A stretch of DNA of 64,000 bases from Paracoccus denitrificans (lineage in GTDB: Bacteria; Pseudomonadota; Alphaproteobacteria; Rhodobacterales; Rhodobacteraceae), in assembly GCF_900100045.1 (NCBI RefSeq), contig NZ_FNEA01000004.1, positions 1 through 64,000 on the forward strand, read 5' to 3'. Position numbers and translations under genes: made by a program. Positions within the stretch are counted from its first letter, which is position 1. Every line of letters starts with the position of its first letter. The notes below the pieces were generated by a model that had not been told where the DNA came from, ran no database searches, and saw only the letters and a list, made by a program, of their open reading frames with translations. Positions 51,466-62,320 of the stretch are shown here, one piece after another.

Positions 51466-51975
51466 ATGAGAATCCTGAACGCAAGGCCATGGGGGGGCGG
51501 GCTGTCCCTCCTTCTCGTCCTGCTGGTCGTGGCAGGCTGCGGGATCGGCCGCCGGCATTCGGAACTGGAATGCATGGAACGTGCCATGTTCTTCGAATCG
51601 CACCGCTCCAGCCGCGACGGCATGATCGCGGTGGGCAGCGTGGTGATGAACCGCGTCCAGTCGCGCCAATATCCGAACTCGGTCTGCGCCGTGGTGGGAC
51701 AGAAGGGCCAGTTTGCGCCCGGCATCATGTCGCGGCCGATGAAGTCGCAGGCCATGCCGGAGGTGCGCGAGGCCGCCCGCTCGGTCATGCGCGGCGAGCG
51801 CCATCCGCTCGTCGGCAACGCGATGTTCTTCCATGCCGCCAGCCACAGGTTTTCCTATGACAACATGCATTACGTCCTCGTCGCGGGCGGCAATGCCTTC
51901 TACGAAAAGCGCCGCCGCGAACTGGTGACGCAGCCGGTCCCGCCGCGCCCCATAGAAGGCATCACCCGCAGATAG
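51466..51975 (+). CDS. SleB-type cell-wall hydrolase lipoprotein
   Basis: A 169-residue protein with a lipoprotein signal (LLLVLLVVAGC, Cys near residue 25) and a Hydrolase_2 (SleB/CwlJ) domain. ECMERAMFFESHRSS carries the Glu expected in catalysis; MIAVGSVVMNRV, YPNSVCAVVGQ, MSRPMKSQAM and AMFFHAASH follow. The family cleaves peptidoglycan at muramic residues (spore lysis in Bacillus; cell-wall turnover in non-spore formers). Encoded alone. A role in envelope remodelling is inferred. Confidence 0.87.
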   Translation: MRILNARPWGGGLSLLLVLLVVAGCGIGRRHSELECMERAMFFESHRSSRDGMIAVGSVVMNRVQSRQYPNSVCAVVGQKGQFAPGIMSRPMKSQAMPEVREAARSVMRGERHPLVGNAMFFHAASHRFSYDNMHYVLVAGGNAFYEKRRRELVTQPVPPRPIEGITRR

Positions 51976-52075
51976 GACAGGGCGGAGGGTGCAAGGCGCC
52001 GCCCAGGGCAAGCGGCAACGCTTCCCTTGGCCGGCCATCTCGCCTAACCTGCGCCGTAAAGGGAAAGGCCCACGC

Positions 52076-52567
52076 ATGAGCAGCTACGAATACACCGTCA
52101 TCCCCGCCCCGGCCCGCGGCGAAAAGACCAGGGGCGCGCGCAGCGGGATCGAGCGTTTCGCCGCCACCCTGACCGACACGCTGAACCAGATGGCCCGCGA
52201 CGGCTGGGAATATGTCCGTGCCGAAACCCTGCCGGCCGAGGAACGCTCGGGCCTGACCAGCCGGACCACGGTCTATCACAACCTGCTGATCTTTCGCCGC
52301 GCGCTCGCGCAGCCCGAGCGTCCGCAAGACGCCCTGCCGCAATCGCAATCGCAGCCGCAGCCGGCTGTCGCCCCGACCGAACCCCAGCCGGAACCCGAAG
52401 CCCAGGCACCTGCGCGCGGCCCCTTCAGCCAGCCGATGCGGGCCGCTCCGAAGCCTGCCGCGCCGCCGACCGCCCCGAATGCCCGCGCCCGGGTCTCGGA
52501 ACCGCCGCTGACGGCGCCGCAAGCTCCGGCACCGACCGGCCCGCGCCTCGGGCCGGCCAGCCGCTGA
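52076..52567 (+). CDS. DUF4177-like protein with Pro-rich tail
   Basis: A 163-residue protein. The first 80 residues (SYEYTVIPAPARG, IERFAATLTDTLNQMARDGWEYVRAETLP, TTVYHNLLIFRR) match the small DUF4177 fold. The rest is Pro/Ala/Gln-rich and probably disordered. No signal peptide. Start ATG 52076 is chosen because the domain begins there. A GAGTATTTGG-type repeat follows the stop. Function unknown. Confidence 0.75.
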   Translation: MSSYEYTVIPAPARGEKTRGARSGIERFAATLTDTLNQMARDGWEYVRAETLPAEERSGLTSRTTVYHNLLIFRRALAQPERPQDALPQSQSQPQPAVAPTEPQPEPEAQAPARGPFSQPMRAAPKPAAPPTAPNARARVSEPPLTAPQAPAPTGPRLGPASR

Positions 52568-52568
52568 T

Positions 52569-52588
52569 TTCTCTGTTCCCAAATACTC
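52569..52588. repeat. GAGTATTTGG-type repeat
   Basis: ttctctgttcccaaatactc, reverse complement of the dispersed motif, placed directly after the DUF4177-like gene. It is followed by GC-rich stem sequences (gagcccccggcacgggggc). Confidence 0.6.
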
Positions 52589-52636
52589 CGGGGTGAGCCC
52601 CCGGCACGGGGGCGAGGGGCAGCGCCCCTCAGGCCC

Positions 52637-52852
52637 TTACCAATGCGGCGGCCGCTGGTCCGCCAGCGGAACTGTTCCCGCCTCGGCCTCGCGTTCCGCC
52701 TCGCGCTCCATCAGCATGCCGACATGCCGCGCCAGCCGCGCGATCTCGCCTTCCTGCCGGGCCACGATGCCCGACAGATCCTCGACGGTGCGCGTCAGAT
52801 AGGCCACGGCTTCCTCCAGCCGTTCGATCCGTTCCTGCGTCTGCTTGTCCAT
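52637..52852 (-). CDS. slyX: SlyX family protein
   Basis: A 71-residue coiled-coil protein: IERLEEAVAYLTRTVEDLSGIVARQEGEIARL forms heptads (two parts in the frame), and the C-terminus ends DQRPPHW, the usual SlyX tail with Pro-Pro-His. Function unknown despite wide conservation. ATG 52852. It is divergent from hisS, with about 50 bases between the starts. Confidence 0.88.
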   Translation of the reverse strand: MDKQTQERIERLEEAVAYLTRTVEDLSGIVARQEGEIARLARHVGMLMEREAEREAEAGTVPLADQRPPHW

Positions 52853-52900
52853 CCATCCTCCATCCGTTAGACCGCCGCATGGAAAAGCCCGAGGCAAACC

Positions 52901-54385
52901 ATGGCGAAAGATCAGAAGAAACAGCCCCGTCCCAAGGCCGAGACGCCCAAGGGGTTCCGAGACTATTTCGGCGCGGATGTGACCGAGCGCAAGCAGATGC
53001 TCGACCGCATCGCCCAGATCTATCATCGCCACGGCTTCGAGCCGCTTGAAACCAGTGCCGTCGAAACGGTCGAGGCGCTGGGAAAGTTCCTGCCCGACGT
53101 GGACCGCCCCAATGCCGGCGTCTTTGCCTGGCAAGAGGCAGAGGTTCCCGGCGGCGGGGCCGGCGACTGGCTGGCGTTGCGCTATGACCTGACCGCGCCG
53201 CTTGCGCGCGTCGCCGCGCAGTTCCGGGGTGACCTGCCGTCGCCCTATCGCCGCTATGCCATGGGCCCGGTCTGGCGCAACGAAAAGCCCGGCCCCGGCC
53301 GCTTCCGCCAGTTCTACCAATGCGATGCCGATACCGTGGGCTCGGCTTCGGTCGCCGCGGATGCCGAGATCTGCGCCATGCTGGCTGCGGCGCTGGAGCA
53401 TGCCGGCATCCGGCGCGGCGACTACCTGATCCGCATCAACAACCGCAAGGTGCTGAACGGCATCCTGGAATCCATGGGCGTGGCCGAGGGCAAGCCCGCC
53501 GACGACGTGCTGCGCACCATCGACAAGTTCGACAAAGTCGGCGAGCAAGGCGTGCGGCAATTGCTGACCACCGGCCGCAAGGACGAATCCGGCGCCTTCA
53601 TCGAGGGCGTGGGCCTGAGCCCCGAACAGGCCGAGCCGGTGCTGGCCTTCCTGACCTCGAAAGGCGCGGACAATGCCGGGACGCTGGCAAACCTGCGCGC
53701 CGCCGTGGGCGCCTCGGCCACCGGGGCCGAGGGCGTCGAGGAACTGGCGCAGATCGCCCGGATGCTCGCCGCCATGGGCGTGGGCGAGGAGCGCGCCATC
53801 GTCGACCCTTCCATCGTGCGGGGCCTGGGCTATTACACCGGCCCGGTCTTCGAGGCCGAACTGACCTTCGAGATCCTCGACGACAAAGGCCGCAAGCGCC
53901 AGTTCGGCTCGGTCGCCGGCGGCGGGCGCTATGACGGGCTGGTGGAACGCTTCACCGGCCAGAAGGTGCCCGCGACCGGGGTTTCCATCGGCGTCGACCG
54001 GCTTCTTGCCGCCCTGCGCGCCAAGGGGTTGATGGGCGGGACCGAACAGGGCCCCGTCGTCGTCACCGTCATGGATCGCGAACGCATGGCCGATTACCAG
54101 GCCATGGCCGCCGAACTGCGCGCCGCCGGCATCCGGGCCGAGGTCTATCTGGGCAATCCCAAGAACTTCGGCAACCAGTTGAAATATGCCGACAAGCGCA
54201 ATGCCCCCGTCGCCATCATCCAGGGCGGGGACGAGGCGGCGCGCGGCGTCGTGCAGGTCAAGGATCTGGTCCTGGGCGCGAAGATCGCGGCCGAGGCCAG
54301 CCACGAGGAATGGAAGGCCCAGCCCGCCCAGACCGAGGTGGCCCGCGCCGACCTGGTCGCGGAAGTCCGGCGCATCCTGGGATGA
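52901..54385 (+). CDS. hisS: Histidyl-tRNA synthetase
   Basis: Class II synthetase charging tRNA-His. The 494-residue protein has motif 1 around [10 protein letters not shown], the [12 protein letters not shown] and [27 protein letters not shown] stretch of motif 2, the histidine-specific [12 protein letters not shown], and motif 3 [13 protein letters not shown]. An anticodon-binding domain lies at the C-terminus. It is longer than the E. coli enzyme, with a basic N-terminal extension. The stop overlaps hisZ (ATGA), so tRNA charging and histidine synthesis genes share a message. Confidence 0.96.
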   Translation: MAKDQKKQPRPKAETPKGFRDYFGADVTERKQMLDRIAQIYHRHGFEPLETSAVETVEALGKFLPDVDRPNAGVFAWQEAEVPGGGAGDWLALRYDLTAPLARVAAQFRGDLPSPYRRYAMGPVWRNEKPGPGRFRQFYQCDADTVGSASVAADAEICAMLAAALEHAGIRRGDYLIRINNRKVLNGILESMGVAEGKPADDVLRTIDKFDKVGEQGVRQLLTTGRKDESGAFIEGVGLSPEQAEPVLAFLTSKGADNAGTLANLRAAVGASATGAEGVEELAQIARMLAAMGVGEERAIVDPSIVRGLGYYTGPVFEAELTFEILDDKGRKRQFGSVAGGGRYDGLVERFTGQKVPATGVSIGVDRLLAALRAKGLMGGTEQGPVVVTVMDRERMADYQAMAAELRAAGIRAEVYLGNPKNFGNQLKYADKRNAPVAIIQGGDEAARGVVQVKDLVLGAKIAAEASHEEWKAQPAQTEVARADLVAEVRRILG

Positions 54386-55464
54386 GCAAGCGCGAGAAAC
54401 AGGCCATAGGCCAACAGATCCTCGCCGCCTTTCGCGCCGCCGGAGCGCAGGAGGTCGCGCCCGACATCCTGCTGGAGGCCGAGACGCTGCTGGACCTCTA
54501 CGGCGAGGATATCCGCGCCCGCGCCTATGTGACCCAAGACCCGATCCGCGGCGAGATGATGCTGCGCCCGGATTTCACTGTGCCGGTGGTGCAGATGCAT
54601 ATGGCGAACGGCGCCGAGCCGGCACGCTATTGCTATCTGGGCGAGGTGTTCCGCAAGCAGGACCATGGCGAGACCCGGCCCGAGCATCCGCGCGACAACG
54701 AATACCTGCAGGCGGGTTTCGAGCTTTTCGCCCGCGACCCCGAGGCCGATGCCGAGGTCTTTGCGCTGTTCCACGACATCCTGGCGCCCTTGAACCTGCA
54801 AGCCAGCATGGGCGACATGGACCTGCTGATGGATGCGGTGCGCGCCCTGCCGCTGTCGGGCGCGCGGCGCGCGGCGCTTTTGCATCACATCTGGCGGCCC
54901 CGGCGCTTTGCCCGGCTGCTGGCGCGCTTTGCCACGCCGGCCGAGGCGCGCAGCTTTCCCGAAAGCGGCGCGCCCTGGACCGGGCTGCGCTCGCCCGCCG
55001 AGATGCAGGCTCGCATCGACCGGCTGCGCGGCGATGCGGCCGAGGCGCCGCTGGCGCCGCAATGGGTCGAGCGGTTGGAGCGGTTGTTCGCGATCGGCGC
55101 CCCGGCACCCGAGGCGCTGCGGCAGTTGCGCGAACTGGTGGCCGAGATCCCCGACATTGCCGAGGCCGTGGACCGGCTGGAGCGCAACCTGGCGGCGCTG
55201 GCCGCGCGCGGCATCGACGTGGGTGCCGTCCATTTCGACGCCAGCCATGGCCGCCATACGATGGAATATTACGACGGCATGACCTTCAGCTTTGCCGCCG
55301 CGGGGCATGAGGACTGGCCGCCGGTCGCCTCGGGCGGGCGCTACGATGCGCTGGCGGCGGTGCTGGGGCAGGCGCAGGGCCGCTCGATCCCGGCGGTGGG
55401 CGGCATCATCCGGCCGGGGCTGGTTCACGAGCTGGGGGGCCAGATCTTGGGGAAAGCAGCATGA
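54382..55464 (+). CDS. hisZ: ATP phosphoribosyltransferase regulatory subunit
   Basis: HisRS-like protein without charging activity that forms the hetero-octamer with short HisG and senses histidine. The 360-residue product keeps the class II core ([42 protein letters not shown]), split between motif 1 and 2. It lacks the histidine-specific and anticodon-binding parts of HisS. The start overlaps hisS and the end overlaps hisG by four bases each. Confidence 0.93.
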   Translation: MSKREKQAIGQQILAAFRAAGAQEVAPDILLEAETLLDLYGEDIRARAYVTQDPIRGEMMLRPDFTVPVVQMHMANGAEPARYCYLGEVFRKQDHGETRPEHPRDNEYLQAGFELFARDPEADAEVFALFHDILAPLNLQASMGDMDLLMDAVRALPLSGARRAALLHHIWRPRRFARLLARFATPAEARSFPESGAPWTGLRSPAEMQARIDRLRGDAAEAPLAPQWVERLERLFAIGAPAPEALRQLRELVAEIPDIAEAVDRLERNLAALAARGIDVGAVHFDASHGRHTMEYYDGMTFSFAAAGHEDWPPVASGGRYDALAAVLGQAQGRSIPAVGGIIRPGLVHELGGQILGKAA

Positions 55465-56138
55465 TCCGGCTGGGCGTGCCGTCCAAGGGGCGGCTGATGG
55501 AGCAGTGCTTCGACTGGTTTGCCGCCCGCGGCGTGCGGCTGTCGCGCGCCGGCTCGGATCGCGAATATGCCGGCCGGGTCGATGGGGCCGAGAACGTGGC
55601 ATTGGTGCTGCTTTCGGCGGGCGAGATCCCGCGCGAACTCATGGCCGGCCGCATCCACCTGGGCGTGACCGGCACCGACCTGATCCGCGAGAAGCTGGCC
55701 GGCTGGCGCAGCCATGTCGAGGAGCTGGCGCCGATGGGCTTCGGCCATGCCGACCTGATCCTGGCCGTGCCCGCCTGCTGGAGCGATTGCGACAGCCTGG
55801 ACGATTTCGCCACCATCGCCCGCGATTTCCGCGCCGAGCACGGCTTTCGCCTGCGCATCGCCACGAAATACCACCGGCTGGTGCGGGCCTGGCTCTCGGC
55901 CGAGGAGGTCGCGGATTACCAACTGGTCGACAGCCAGGGTGCGACCGAGGGGACGGTGGCCAACCTGACCGCCGAGGCAATCGCCGACATCACCTCATCC
56001 GGCGAGACACTGCGGGCGAACCATCTCAAGATCATCGGCGAGGAGCCGCTCCTGCGCTCGCAGGCGACGCTCCTGCGCTCGCTTTCAGCCGGGGACGAGA
56101 CCGAGGTTCGCGATTTCGTGGCGCGGATCGGGCTCTAG
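55461..56138 (+). CDS. hisG: ATP phosphoribosyltransferase, short form
   Basis: First enzyme of histidine synthesis (ATP plus PRPP). The 225-residue short form lacks the C-terminal regulatory domain, as expected when hisZ is present. Motifs: [27 protein letters not shown] and LVDSQGATEGTVANLTAEAI, the PRPP-binding region. It ends the hisS-hisZ-hisG operon, with four-base overlaps on entry. Confidence 0.95.
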   Translation: MIRLGVPSKGRLMEQCFDWFAARGVRLSRAGSDREYAGRVDGAENVALVLLSAGEIPRELMAGRIHLGVTGTDLIREKLAGWRSHVEELAPMGFGHADLILAVPACWSDCDSLDDFATIARDFRAEHGFRLRIATKYHRLVRAWLSAEEVADYQLVDSQGATEGTVANLTAEAIADITSSGETLRANHLKIIGEEPLLRSQATLLRSLSAGDETEVRDFVARIGL

Positions 56139-56192
56139 AAACCCGAGGCGGGGCAGGGGCGTTGTGCCCTCGCACCGCTATGGAGAACGAAG

Positions 56193-56561
56193 ATGCGCCT
56201 GGCCGTCCTGATGCTGCTTTTGTCCGCGAGTCCCGCGCTGGCCTCGTCCGAGGAGGCTTGGGAACAGTTCCGCAAGGATGTCGAGACCGCCTGTACCGTG
56301 CTCGCTCCGGAGGAGGGCGAGACCGCCATCGAGATCAACCCCTTCGGCTCGGAAAGCTATGGCGCGGCGCTGCTCATTACCACGCTCGCCGATGGCGGGG
56401 TGGACCGTTATGTCTGCATCTTTGACAAAGAGGCCGGGACCGCCGAACTGACCGCGCCCTTCACGCCGCCGCAGGATGTGGTCGAGATGCAGGCCGATCC
56501 GGCGGGCAATGTCGCGCCGGCCGAGGACACCAAGACGGACGCGCATCTCGTCAAGCCGTGA
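56193..56561 (+). CDS. Small exported protein of unknown function
   Basis: A 122-residue protein with a signal peptide (MLLLSASPALAS). The mature part contains two Cys (TACTVLAP, RYVCIFDK) that could form a disulfide, and an acidic Pro-rich tail. No family recognised. It starts 54 bases after hisG on the same strand and may be expressed with it. A copy of the dispersed repeat follows the stop. Confidence 0.7.
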   Translation: MRLAVLMLLLSASPALASSEEAWEQFRKDVETACTVLAPEEGETAIEINPFGSESYGAALLITTLADGGVDRYVCIFDKEAGTAELTAPFTPPQDVVEMQADPAGNVAPAEDTKTDAHLVKP

Positions 56562-56586
56562 CGCCGCGCCGGCTGCGCGGCCGCAT

Positions 56587-56609
56587 GGGTATTTGGAAAA
56601 CGGAAAAAG
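56587..56609. repeat. GAGTATTTGG-type repeat
   Basis: gggtatttggaaaacggaaaaag, a diverged direct copy of the dispersed motif, between the small exported protein and the 3-prime end of ftsY. Confidence 0.5.
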
Positions 56610-56617
56610 GGCCGGGT

Positions 56618-57658
56618 TCAGTCCCCGAGACCGACCAGCGCACGGGCGAAATCGCGGGCGTCGAAGGCGTCGAGATCGTCGATCTGCTCGCCCACCCCGA
56701 TGGCATGGATCGGCAGGCCGAAGCGGTCGGCCAGCGCCACCAGCACCCCGCCGCGCGCCGTCCCGTCCAGCTTGGTCATGACAAGACCCGAGACATCGGC
56801 GAGCTTCCGGAAGATCTCGACCTGGCTCAGCGCGTTCTGGCCGGTGGTGGCGTCCAGCACCAGCAGGGTGTTGTGCGGGGCCGAGGGGTCCTTCTTGCGG
56901 ATGACGCGGACGATCTTGGCCAGTTCTTCCATCAGGTCCTGGCGGTTCTGCAACCGGCCGGCGGTGTCGATCATCAACAGGTCGGCACCCTCGGCCTCGG
57001 CCTTGGTCATGGCGTCGAAGGCAAGGCTGGCGGGGTCGCTGCCCTCGGGTGCGGTCATCACCGGCACCCCGGCGCGCTGGCCCCAGACCTGCAATTGCTC
57101 GACGGCTGCGGCGCGGAAGGTGTCGCCGGCGGCGATCACCACCTTCTTGCCGGCCGCCTTGAACTGGCTGGCAAGCTTGCCGATGGTCGTGGTCTTGCCC
57201 GAACCGTTCACCCCCACCACCAGCACCACTTGCGGCCGCTTGGGATAAAGCGGCAGGGGTTTCGCCACCGGCGTCATGATGCGGGCGATCTCATCGGCCA
57301 GCAGCTCTTTCAGCTCGGTGGCCGAGACGCGGCGGCCCATGCGGCCCTCGGCGATATTGGCGGTGACGCGCAATGCGGTCTCGACGCCCATGTCGGCCTG
57401 GATCAGCATCTCCTCAAGCTCTTCCAGCATCGCATCGTCAAGTTCGCGCCGCGGTTCGGCGACAGCCGGGGCGCGGCCCAGAAGCCGGCCCAGGACGCCG
57501 GGGCGTGCTTCCGGCTCGGTTGCGGGTTGCGATGCGGCGGGGGCGGGCGAGGCCGGCTTTTCATCGGCTGCGGCTTCCGAGACGATATCCTCCAGCCCCG
57601 AGCCTATCTTGGACGAGGATCGCGTCAGCCGGTCGCGCAGCTTCGAGAAAAACGACAT
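56618..57658 (-). CDS. ftsY: Signal recognition particle receptor FtsY
   Basis: GTPase that docks SRP-ribosome complexes at the inner membrane. The 346-residue protein has a short N-terminal acidic/Pro-rich A domain, an N domain helix (LDDAMLEELEEMLIQADMGVETA) and the G domain. The latter has a P-loop at residues 149-156 (GVNGSGKT), AGDTFRAAAVEQL, LLMIDTAGRLQ, TKLDGTARGG and GVGEQIDDL. The A domain is shorter than in E. coli, as usual in Alphaproteobacteria. ATG 57658 is chosen over an upstream in-frame ATG. Confidence 0.97.
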   Translation of the reverse strand: MSFFSKLRDRLTRSSSKIGSGLEDIVSEAAADEKPASPAPAASQPATEPEARPGVLGRLLGRAPAVAEPRRELDDAMLEELEEMLIQADMGVETALRVTANIAEGRMGRRVSATELKELLADEIARIMTPVAKPLPLYPKRPQVVLVVGVNGSGKTTTIGKLASQFKAAGKKVVIAAGDTFRAAAVEQLQVWGQRAGVPVMTAPEGSDPASLAFDAMTKAEAEGADLLMIDTAGRLQNRQDLMEELAKIVRVIRKKDPSAPHNTLLVLDATTGQNALSQVEIFRKLADVSGLVMTKLDGTARGGVLVALADRFGLPIHAIGVGEQIDDLDAFDARDFARALVGLGD

Positions 57659-57744
57659 GCACCCATCCTTTTGTCTGTCGCGCGAGAGACTAGGCAATCT
57701 TGCCCGAAAGGAAAAGGGCGCCCCGAAACGGACGCCCCTTCACC

Positions 57745-57776
57745 GTTCGAAAAATACTCCGGGGTGTGGGGCAGAG
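57745..57776. repeat. GAGTATTTGG-type repeat with GC hairpin
   Basis: gttcgaaaaatactcc at 57745-57760 is a diverged reverse copy, followed by ggggtgtggggcagagcccc, which can fold on itself. It lies between the fba 3-prime end and the ftsY start. Confidence 0.5.
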
Positions 57777-57787
57777 CCCCACGGCAA

Positions 57788-58717
57788 TCAGGCCTTGCCC
57801 AGGTAGATGTCGACCAGTTTCTGCAGCATTTCCAGCGCATCCTCGCGCGAGCGCTGGAAGCTGTTGCGGCCGATGATCGAGCCGTTGCCGCCGCCGTCGC
57901 GGATGGCGCGCGCGTCGTCATAGACCGCATCCGCGCCCTTGGCCGCACCGCCCGAGAACACCACGATGCGGCGGCCGTTGAAGGCCGACTGCATGCAATG
58001 CTCGACGCGCTTGGCCTGGGTCGAGATGTCGATGCCCTTGGCCTCGTAGACCTTTTTCGCCTCGCCCAGTTCCAGGTGGTCGGTCGAGAGCTTGATCTTG
58101 ATGACATGCGCGCCGATCAGCGCCGCGATCTGGGCGGCATAGGCGGCGATGTCGATGGCGGTCTCGCCGTCCTTGCTGATCGCCTCGCCGCGCGGATAGG
58201 ACCAGATCACGGTCGCCACGCCCTTGGCGGCGGCTTCCTTGCGCATCTCGACGATCTCCTCGATCATGTCGAGCGCCATGTCCGAGCCCGGATAGATGGT
58301 GAATCCGATGGCTGCGCAGCCCAGCCGCAGCGCGTCGTCGACCGAGGCGGTGATCGCCTGGTTCTTGCCGGCCGTGTCCGACATCAGCGAATTGGCCGAG
58401 TTCACCTTGAGGATCGTCGGGATCTGGCCGGCGAAGGTGTCGGCGCCCGCCTCGATCATACCCAGCGGCGCGGCAAAGGCGTTCAGCCCCGCGTCGATGG
58501 CCAGCTGGTAGTGGTAATGCGGGTCGTAGCCGGCGGGGTTCGGCGCAAAGCTGCGCGCGGGGCCGTGCTCGAAACCCTGGTCCACGGGCAGGATGATCAT
58601 CTTGCCGGTGCCGGCCAGCTTGCCGGTCATCAGCATGCGGGCCAGCTGTGCCTTCACACCCGGCGCTTCGCCCTCGTAATTGGCGAGGATCTTGCGGACG
58701 GTATCGGTCATCTGCAT
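57788..58717 (-). CDS. fbaB: Class I (DhnA-type) fructose-bisphosphate aldolase
   Basis: Cleaves or forms fructose 1,6-bisphosphate in glycolysis/gluconeogenesis through a Schiff base. The 309-residue protein belongs to the archaeal-type class I family (DeoC/LacD superfamily): LPVDQGFEHGPARSF, LKVNSAN, TIYPGSD, the Lys in HVIKIKLSTD that forms the imine, and VVFSGGAAKGAD with a phosphate-binding Gly-rich loop. ATG 58717 has GGAG six bases upstream, inside an earlier in-frame ATG (58729). It works with pgk nearby and with pgi. Confidence 0.92.
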   Translation of the reverse strand: MQMTDTVRKILANYEGEAPGVKAQLARMLMTGKLAGTGKMIILPVDQGFEHGPARSFAPNPAGYDPHYHYQLAIDAGLNAFAAPLGMIEAGADTFAGQIPTILKVNSANSLMSDTAGKNQAITASVDDALRLGCAAIGFTIYPGSDMALDMIEEIVEMRKEAAAKGVATVIWSYPRGEAISKDGETAIDIAAYAAQIAALIGAHVIKIKLSTDHLELGEAKKVYEAKGIDISTQAKRVEHCMQSAFNGRRIVVFSGGAAKGADAVYDDARAIRDGGGNGSIIGRNSFQRSREDALEMLQKLVDIYLGKA

Positions 58718-58843
58718 CGGGAACTCCATGTCTGAATGCGGGCTGCTTAGCAGACCCGCCGCCAAGGGCAATCGCGATTGCGCTAACGGAACCCGTGGCG
58801 GCCTTTCGGCGTTGTTCCGCTGTCAGAATTGGGGGGAATTCCC

Positions 58844-59059
58844 ATGGCAAACGAAGATCCTGCCGGCATTCCCGAACAGATCCGCCAGAACCGACCCTTC
58901 TTCCTTGTGCTGGGGCTGGCCTTCGTGGTCTCGATCGGGGCCTTTCTCTATATCCTGTTCCTCGATACCGACTCGCGCGATGTCGGGCGCAATGCGCCGC
59001 CCGCCGTGACCGCGCCAGCGACGCCGACAGGCGAAGCCGCGCCGGCAGAGGGGAATTGA
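58844..59059 (+). CDS. Small single-pass membrane protein
   Basis: A 71-residue protein with one membrane helix (residues about 21-43, FFLVLGLAFVVSIGAFLYILF) and a polar Pro/Ala C-terminal tail. GGGGGGA precedes ATG 58844. No family recognised; tiny tail-type membrane proteins like this often join larger complexes. It is divergent from fba and is followed by a 9-bp hairpin. Confidence 0.65.
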   Translation: MANEDPAGIPEQIRQNRPFFLVLGLAFVVSIGAFLYILFLDTDSRDVGRNAPPAVTAPATPTGEAAPAEGN

Positions 59060-59071
59060 CGCCGCATCTGG

Positions 59072-59095
59072 CAGGGGACGTGCCTGCGTCCCCTG
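59072..59095 (+). terminator. GC hairpin after small membrane protein
   Basis: Arms 59072-59080 (caggggacg) and 59087-59095 (cgtcccctg) are perfectly complementary around TGCCTG. No T run follows, so termination would be weak or factor-aided. Confidence 0.5.
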
Positions 59096-59251
59096 TCGCA
59101 CGACCGTGGTGACGGTCGGGCTGCGGTCGCGAAGATCGCCCGGAAGCGCGGCGCCCAGGCCGCACGAGACCGATCCGCAGCGGACCGCCCTGCGTGTTGC
59201 CGGCCCTGGCCGGACGATGGGCTGCGCAGCACCAAGGGCTTTCGCCGATGC

Positions 59252-59276
59252 AAAAAGGGGCCGCGAAGGCCCCTTT
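59252..59276 (-). terminator. Terminator of pgk
   Basis: Arms 59254-59262 (aaaggggcc) and 59268-59276 (ggccccttt) form a 9-bp stem. On the minus strand it ends in a U run from the A tract at 59252-59256. It sits 24 bases past the pgk stop. Confidence 0.88.
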
Positions 59277-59299
59277 CGCATCGCCGCCAGCGGGCGGTT

Positions 59300-60496
59300 T
59301 CAGCGTTTCTGCAAGGCCGCGACGCCGGGCAGTTCCTTGCCCTTCATCCATTCCAGAAAGGCGCCGCCAGCGGTCGAGATGAAGGTGAAGTCGCCCGAAA
59401 CGCCGGCCTTGTTCAGCGCCGCCACCGTATCGCCGCCGCCGGCGACCGAGATCAGCTTGCCCTCGCGGGTCAGCCGCGCGGCTTCTTGCGCCGCGGCATT
59501 GGTCGCGGCGTCGAAGGGCGGGATTTCGAAGGCGCCGAGCGGGCCGTTCCAGATCAGCGTGCGGCTGCTTTCGAAAACCTCGCGGATCTTCGCCACCGTG
59601 GCGGGGCCGGCGTCGAGGATCATCGCATCGGCCGGGCAGGCATCCGCCGCCACCGTCTCGCTGTCGGCGCCGGCCTTGAATTCACGCGCCACCACCACGT
59701 CCACCGGCAGGTGGATGGTGCAGCCGGTCTTTTCCGCCTTGGCCAGGATGTCGCGCGCCGTATCGGTCATGTCGCGCTCGGCCAGCGATTTGCCGACCTC
59801 GATGTTCTGGGCGACCAGGAAGGTGTTGGCCATGCCGCCGCCGATGACCAGGTGGTCCACCTTCTCGATCAGGTTGCCGAGCAGGTCGAGCTTGGTCGAG
59901 ACCTTGGCGCCGCCGACCACGGCGACGACCGGGCGCTGCGGATTGCCGAGCGCGGCGTCCAGCGCCTTCAGTTCCGCCTCCATCAGCCGGCCGGCCGCGG
60001 CGGGCAGGAGCCGCGCGATCCCCTCGGTCGAGGCGTGCGCCCGGTGCGCGGCCGAAAAGGCGTCGTTCACATAGGCTTGGCCCAACGCGGCCAGCGAGGC
60101 GGCGAAGGTCGCGTCATTCGTCTCTTCCCCCGGATAGAAGCGGGTGTTCTCCAGCAGCAGCACGTCCCCCTTGGCCAGATCGGCCACGGCGCGCTTGGCG
60201 GGGCCGCCGATGGCCTCGTCCGAGAACTTCACCGGCTGGCCGAGCGCCTTTTCCAGCGCCGGCAGCACGACCTTCAGGCTCATGCCGTCCACGCGCTTTC
60301 CCTTGGGGCGGTCGAAATGCGCCAGCAGCACCGGGATGCCGCCCCGGCCCTGGATGTCCTTGACGGTCGGCACGATCTTTTCGATCCGCGTGGCATCGGT
60401 GACCTGGCCGTTTTCGACCGGGACGTTCACGTCCACGCGGACAAGCACCACCTTGCCGTCAAGATCCAGGTCGTCGATCGTGTTGAAATCCGCCAT
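59300..60496 (-). CDS. pgk: Phosphoglycerate kinase
   Basis: Transfers phosphate between 1,3-bisphosphoglycerate and ADP. The roughly 398-residue protein has [17 protein letters not shown] at the N-terminus, [50 protein letters not shown] and the late [10 protein letters not shown] nucleotide-binding loop. The usual SHLGRP is here AHFDRP. Two start codons are possible, ATG 60496 and ATG 60502; AGGAAAGGGAC spaces better to the first. A terminator follows. It pairs functionally with the class I aldolase gene 0.6 kb away. Confidence 0.96.
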   Translation of the reverse strand: MADFNTIDDLDLDGKVVLVRVDVNVPVENGQVTDATRIEKIVPTVKDIQGRGGIPVLLAHFDRPKGKRVDGMSLKVVLPALEKALGQPVKFSDEAIGGPAKRAVADLAKGDVLLLENTRFYPGEETNDATFAASLAALGQAYVNDAFSAAHRAHASTEGIARLLPAAAGRLMEAELKALDAALGNPQRPVVAVVGGAKVSTKLDLLGNLIEKVDHLVIGGGMANTFLVAQNIEVGKSLAERDMTDTARDILAKAEKTGCTIHLPVDVVVAREFKAGADSETVAADACPADAMILDAGPATVAKIREVFESSRTLIWNGPLGAFEIPPFDAATNAAAQEAARLTREGKLISVAGGGDTVAALNKAGVSGDFTFISTAGGAFLEWMKGKELPGVAALQKR

Positions 60497-60673
60497 GCTC
60501 ATGTCCCTTTCCTGTTGGGCTGACACGTCCCCCGGCGGGTTTTCCCGCATCATGACATTTTCGTCAACCGGCGCCGGACCCGGGCTTGCGGCGAAACGCG
60601 CGGCGCCGGCGGGCGTTGTATGGTCCGGGCGAAATGCTTATGCCTTTGCCCAAGCCATCAGAAGGAGACCCCC

Positions 60674-61172
60674 ATGGCCGAGATCAAGGATCCCGAGAAC
60701 ACGGTCATCATCGAGCTGAAGGACGGCCCGGTGGTGATCGAGCTGCTGCCCGACGTGGCGCCCAAGCACGCCGAGCGCATGAAGGAACTGGCCCGCGCCG
60801 GGAAATACGACAACGTGGCCTTCCACCGCGTGATCGAGGGCTTCATGGCCCAGACCGGCGACGTGGAACATGCCAACATGGAAAACAACTACAACCCGGG
60901 CCGCGCCGGCACCGGCGGCTCGGACCTGCCGGACCTGCCGGCCGAGTTCTCGCGCCTGCCCCATGACCGCGGCACGCTGGGCGCGGCGCGTTCGATGAAC
61001 CCGAACTCGGCCAACAGCCAGTTCTTCATCAACTTCAAGGACAACCATTTCCTGAACGGCCAATACACCGTCTATGGCCGGGTGATCGAGGGCATGGAGC
61101 ATGTCGACAAGATCGCCCGCGGCGAGCCGCCGGCGAATCCCGACCGGATGATCTCGGTGAAGGTGGCGGCCG

Positions 61173-61183
<11 letters not shown>
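60674..61183 (+). CDS. ppiB: Cytoplasmic peptidyl-prolyl cis-trans isomerase (cyclophilin)
   Basis: A 169-residue cyclophilin without a signal peptide, so expected in the cytosol. Core motifs: NVAFHRVIEGFMAQTGD, GTLGAARSMNPNSANSQFFINFKDN (in two parts here) and LNGQYTVYGRVIEGM. AAGGAG precedes ATG 60674. Its last 11 bases overlap the next gene, a periplasmic cyclophilin, so both folding enzymes are translated from one message. Confidence 0.95.
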
Positions 61184-62286
<1,103 letters not shown>

Positions 62287-62320
62287 GGCGCAGGCAGGTC
62301 ATGGACAGTGCGGCGCAAAG